Source: Myxococcota bacterium (GTDB lineage Bacteria > Myxococcota_C > UBA6777). From it: 36,160 nucleotides of DNA. The notes beneath the pieces are model-generated. The model had not been told where the DNA came from and did not search any database. It saw only the letters and a list, made by a program, of their open reading frames with translations. The translations under genes and the position numbers were made by a program. The stretch's first letter is position 1. Each line of letters opens with the position of its first letter. This document shows positions 33,675-36,160 of this stretch, in pieces. The stretch lies in NCBI GenBank assembly GCA_023150835.1, contig JAKLKB010000092.1, positions 1 to 36,160 of the forward strand, given 5' to 3'.

Positions 33675-34094
33675 TTTTTTCTCCATAACGGCCATCGCAA
33701 GGGCCATTTGCGCCAATCAACGCAGAGGATTCGGCCATTGGCCGCCTGTAGACGACCCGCACACCACGCTGCGCCTAGCAACGGCGGTGCCACCACGCTC
33801 CACCAAGCAGAGTCCCGCAGATCCCAAGGGCGACGACCCTCGCAAAGAGCCTGTGTAGGCAACGAGCAAAACAAGATCGGAGTAATCACGCGCAGCGTTT
33901 GGAGCAAGTGTGCTCCACAAGAAAAAACAAAAAAAGCCGTGTTCGCGTCCGAGCGCGACAGAGACGTCGATTTGAAAAACCTGCGATCTCTTCGCCGATA
34001 TCGGAGTCAAGGGGACAAAGTTCCCTTGTGGGGCGTGGGGCAAAGCCCCACAAAAACGGCCCAGCAAGCCACGTCGATGCAGAGAAGCTCCTTC
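33675..34094. other. 420-bp intergenic region with a dispersed repeat
   Basis: No gene is supported. 33928-34057 is copy C of the ~130-bp element, lying in the direction of the flanking minus-strand genes. 33720-33925 shows nothing recognisable. Confidence 0.5.
33928..34057 (-). repeat. ~130-bp dispersed structured element, copy C
   Basis: Read on the minus strand it starts GCCGTTTTTGTGGGGCTTTG, continues with the AAGGGAACTTTGTCCCCTT hairpin, then GGCGAAGAGATCGCAGG, and ends with a TCGCG/CGCGA stem (33943-33958) plus ACACGGC and seven T. Blocks and order match copy A closely. Confidence 0.8.
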
Positions 34095-35879
34095 TCACCA
34101 AGCTGAACGAGCGGAGCGTTGGGGATGATCGGGATGGAGCCGCCAACGCGACTCGCGTTCATCGCGGCAAGCCTCGGTGGGTTTGGGCGGCTGATCGAGC
34201 GATTTGATCCGAAAGCGGATCAGCGAGATCAACGGAGCGTGTCGGTAGATGTAGGGGCTCATCAGCATCTGCTTGAGCTTTTCGCGGTCGTTGCGTGCAA
34301 ACAGAAAGGCCCGATGCAGCGACACGCCGACTTTCGGTTCTAACACGACGGCTCGCGCCAAAAACAGCGATTGCAAAACGAGATAGCGGTGCGGGGCCAA
34401 CAGCCAAGCACGTTCTAACGCGGCCCGCGCTTTGGGAAAATCCCCCTTTCCACCCGATGTTCCACCAAGATTGAGAAAAACGGCCCATTCGTTGGGAACC
34501 AGACGCGCATTGTAAGACCACAGATGCTCGTCCGTCTGCCAGATCGCCACAGCATGCCGCGTGTACATCCCCATCCCGATCACACAAGAGAACGCAAACC
34601 ACAACAGCCACGCGTGTCGGGGCTTTGCGAGTGAAGAGCGCGCTCGCATCACAGATCTCCACCACGCCCCCACGATCAAAGTGATGCCGACCATCGGAAG
34701 CAGCGTATAGCGATCCGCGATCGGAAAAGCGATCGGGATTACCCCTGCGATCGGCAACATCGCACAAAACCACCACGCCACTCCCACAGAAAACCAACGC
34801 CCGACTCCTTCACGCAGCCACAGCGCCGCCCCGCCCAATCCCAACCACCCCACAAAACAAAGCCCTTGCACCCAGCCCCAACCGCACGACCAAGGCACCG
34901 TCGGGATCGCAACAGGCGGAGCCAACGAAAAGATCCGCGCCACATAACGCGCTTGCAAACACGCCACCGCCCCAAGATGCCCCGCCCATCCCTCTTCCAA
35001 CAAACAGTTGCGCGCCACCACTTCCCGATAACCCAACACCCCGATCATCAACAAAACACCCGCAACCACCGCCCAAAGCAACGTGCCTTGAACCATCTTC
35101 GGTTGCTTGTTCTGCGCGTTCTCGCTTTTGGGATGCGCCCCCTCCAACAGTCCCGCAACCAACGGAAAACACAACGGCATTAACACCACCGAGGTCTTGC
35201 TCAACGCAGCCAACAACGCCCATCCCCACCACGTCCGCGCCCCCCGTAGATAGGCGTCCAACGACCACATCAACAAAAACAAGCTGACCGTATCCCGTGC
35301 ATTCGAGGCCCACGCAAAGCTTTCGACCCGCAGCGGATGCAGCCACACCACCCCCACCAAAAGGCAAGCTATACACGACACCAACCGCACACGCCACACC
35401 AAGATCCGCCAAAACAGCCACGCCCCACCCAAGGTCAGCAACCCATTGCCCGCCTTGATCACTTGCACCACCGAAACCCCCAACCCTTCGGCAATTCGAG
35501 CAGCCAGCCAAAACCACGTCTGCAAAACGGGATACCAGCTGTTGTCAAACGTCGACGACCAAGCGACCCAAAGCCCCGCCCACCCTGCCTGCAACGCTCG
35601 GTTTTCTTGCGGGTTCAAATACTTGTTATCGTCCCACTTCAGCGCTTCTCCACCCAAAGCCCCCCAAAAAACCCACCCGATCAACACCATCATCCCCATC
35701 CACACCCACCGATCCAACCAAGACAGCGATGCCGCACCCGTCGGACTTGTGGGAGGCTTAGTCGGCGATGCCTGCGCGGGAGCCGATGCGTTCAAATGGT
35801 GCGGTTCGAGGTTCGGCACAGCAGGCATTTTCTTCGGTGGTTTGGGAGCATGGGGTTTGTTTTTTTTGTTGCGTGCCAT
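34095..35879 (-). CDS. TMTC-like multi-pass glycosyltransferase with C-terminal TPR
   Basis: The 594-aa protein has a Pro/Lys-rich cytoplasmic N-terminus (~1-50) and about ten membrane segments. The motif K-W-D83-D84-N-K-Y-L-N-P after the first helix is the paired-acidic loop of PMT/TMTC (GT-C) mannosyltransferases. H-P-L-R-V-E-S-F-A-W-A-S-N-A-R-D, then L-P-I-A-G-V-I-P with A-D-R-Y-T-L-L-P-M-V-G, are family hallmarks. A TPR-like stretch (N-L-G-G-T-S-G-G-K-G-D-F-P-K-A-R-A-A-L-E-R-A) follows at ~500-540. It should glycosylate exported proteins or lipids from a polyprenol-linked sugar; the Thr/Ser-rich lipoproteins nearby are plausible acceptors (inference). Start ATG 35879 has only a distant AAGGA; an upstream in-frame ATG is possible. 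Confidence 0.83.
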   Translation of the reverse strand: MARNKKNKPHAPKPPKKMPAVPNLEPHHLNASAPAQASPTKPPTSPTGAASLSWLDRWVWMGMMVLIGWVFWGALGGEALKWDDNKYLNPQENRALQAGWAGLWVAWSSTFDNSWYPVLQTWFWLAARIAEGLGVSVVQVIKAGNGLLTLGGAWLFWRILVWRVRLVSCIACLLVGVVWLHPLRVESFAWASNARDTVSLFLLMWSLDAYLRGARTWWGWALLAALSKTSVVLMPLCFPLVAGLLEGAHPKSENAQNKQPKMVQGTLLWAVVAGVLLMIGVLGYREVVARNCLLEEGWAGHLGAVACLQARYVARIFSLAPPVAIPTVPWSCGWGWVQGLCFVGWLGLGGAALWLREGVGRWFSVGVAWWFCAMLPIAGVIPIAFPIADRYTLLPMVGITLIVGAWWRSVMRARSSLAKPRHAWLLWFAFSCVIGMGMYTRHAVAIWQTDEHLWSYNARLVPNEWAVFLNLGGTSGGKGDFPKARAALERAWLLAPHRYLVLQSLFLARAVVLEPKVGVSLHRAFLFARNDREKLKQMLMSPYIYRHAPLISLIRFRIKSLDQPPKPTEACRDERESRWRLHPDHPQRSARSAW

Positions 35880-36015
35880 CCGTCCGTGAATTCCTTCGCT
35901 TCGCAATGAGCGGTGTGATCGGCTCGTTTCATGATGTGGCGGCCCGTTTTGTGGGGCGTTGCCCATACGCGCCTTGTTAAGGTGGAAACCTCGTAGAGTC
36001 GGTCTTGATCGCCTT

Positions 36016-36160
36016 TTTTTTTCTCCCCCCCTCAATCCCCCCGTGAACGGGGGGAAGTTGGAACGGGCAGCGTCTGCATCTCGTGCATACAGCGTGCGTC
36101 ATGAAAAAACAAAATCCCCGATGCTTCCGACTTTCGCTCCCTCCCCTGTTCACGGGGGAG
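36016..36160. repeat. G/C-rich hairpin pair at the window edge (incomplete repeat)
   Basis: CCCCCCG-TGAA-CGGGGGG (36037-36054) forms a perfect seven-bp stem. At the edge, CTCCCC (36141-36146) pairs with GGGGAG (36155-36160), and the GTTCAC inside it is the reverse complement of the GTGAAC of the first hairpin. The two therefore look like inverted copies ~90 bp apart, as at the ends of a small non-coding element. The element is probably cut by the window end. Confidence 0.6.

Noticed and set aside
1-36160. tRNA or rRNA genes
   Set aside because: No cloverleaf with a GGTTCRANYCC T-arm or rRNA-like conserved stretch was found by eye; a covariance-model scan would be decisive.

Overview
The window looks like chromosomal DNA of a moderately GC-rich Gram-negative bacterium, most likely a member of Myxococcota or a relative (Deltaproteobacteria in the old sense). 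The evidence is the kind of gene content: many Cys-rich or Pro/Thr/Glu-linker lipoproteins, a MopE/Stig1/RCC1 lipoprotein, a membrane-anchored Hanks-type Ser/Thr kinase, a TMTC-like membrane glycosyltransferase, an SpmA-SpmB fusion and lspA/lgt/epmA. This placement is inference; no rRNA or tRNA gene is visible.

Layout. 1-1124 (-): 3'-truncated ASH/HYDIN-type lipoprotein. 1679-2713 (+): zinc-dependent medium-chain dehydrogenase preceded by a 33-bp tandem repeat. 2871-5549 (+): a DUF1521 protein carrying the GDPHV motif of metal-induced self-cleaving proteins, then a protein ending in SycD/LcrH-like TPRs. 5658-7718 (-): NYN/PIN-like protein with winged-helix-like repeats. 8206-8418 (+): ribosomal protein S21. 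8658-9950 (-) and 13263-14948 (+): two lipoprotein-like proteins made of six-Cys modules. They flank a signalling pair at 10246-13058 (+), a receiver/GGDEF-like protein with degenerate sites and a Ser/Thr kinase. 15004-17136 (-): S1-domain RNA-binding protein and HolC. 17652-18629 (+): degenerate PHP protein with an RGG-type tail. 18866-19996 (+): two-gene cassette with a nucleotidyltransferase, flanked by similar ~78-bp repeats. 20224-24348 (+): 1374-aa lipoprotein with two blocks of seven RCC1-like repeats. 24407-28885 (-): lipoprotein-maturation cluster with two lspA-like and two lgt-like genes. 29069-30118 (+): epmA. 30131-31747 (-): SpmA-SpmB fusion. 31905-32717 (+): SDR oxidoreductase. 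32869-32982 (+): 37-aa membrane microprotein. 33021-33674 (-): lipoprotein with an AgmX/TonB-C-like end. 34095-35879 (-): TMTC-like glycosyltransferase. The window ends in G/C-rich hairpins.

How the parts fit. The dominant theme is the cell envelope: at least four, probably five, lipoproteins lie beside a duplicated Lgt/LspA set. Both LspA paralogues carry a matching eight-Cys insert in the first periplasmic loop (a twin CX3C arrangement), and one Lgt paralogue has lost the conserved His and Arg. A second theme is tandem-repeat growth, both inside genes (21-, 39-, 54- and 162-bp units) and just after stop codons (14- and 29-bp units and a 104-nt pyrimidine tract), where C-rich, G-poor RNA could serve Rho-dependent termination. 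A third is dispersed structured repeats, including a ~130-bp element present three times and a ~43-bp palindrome.
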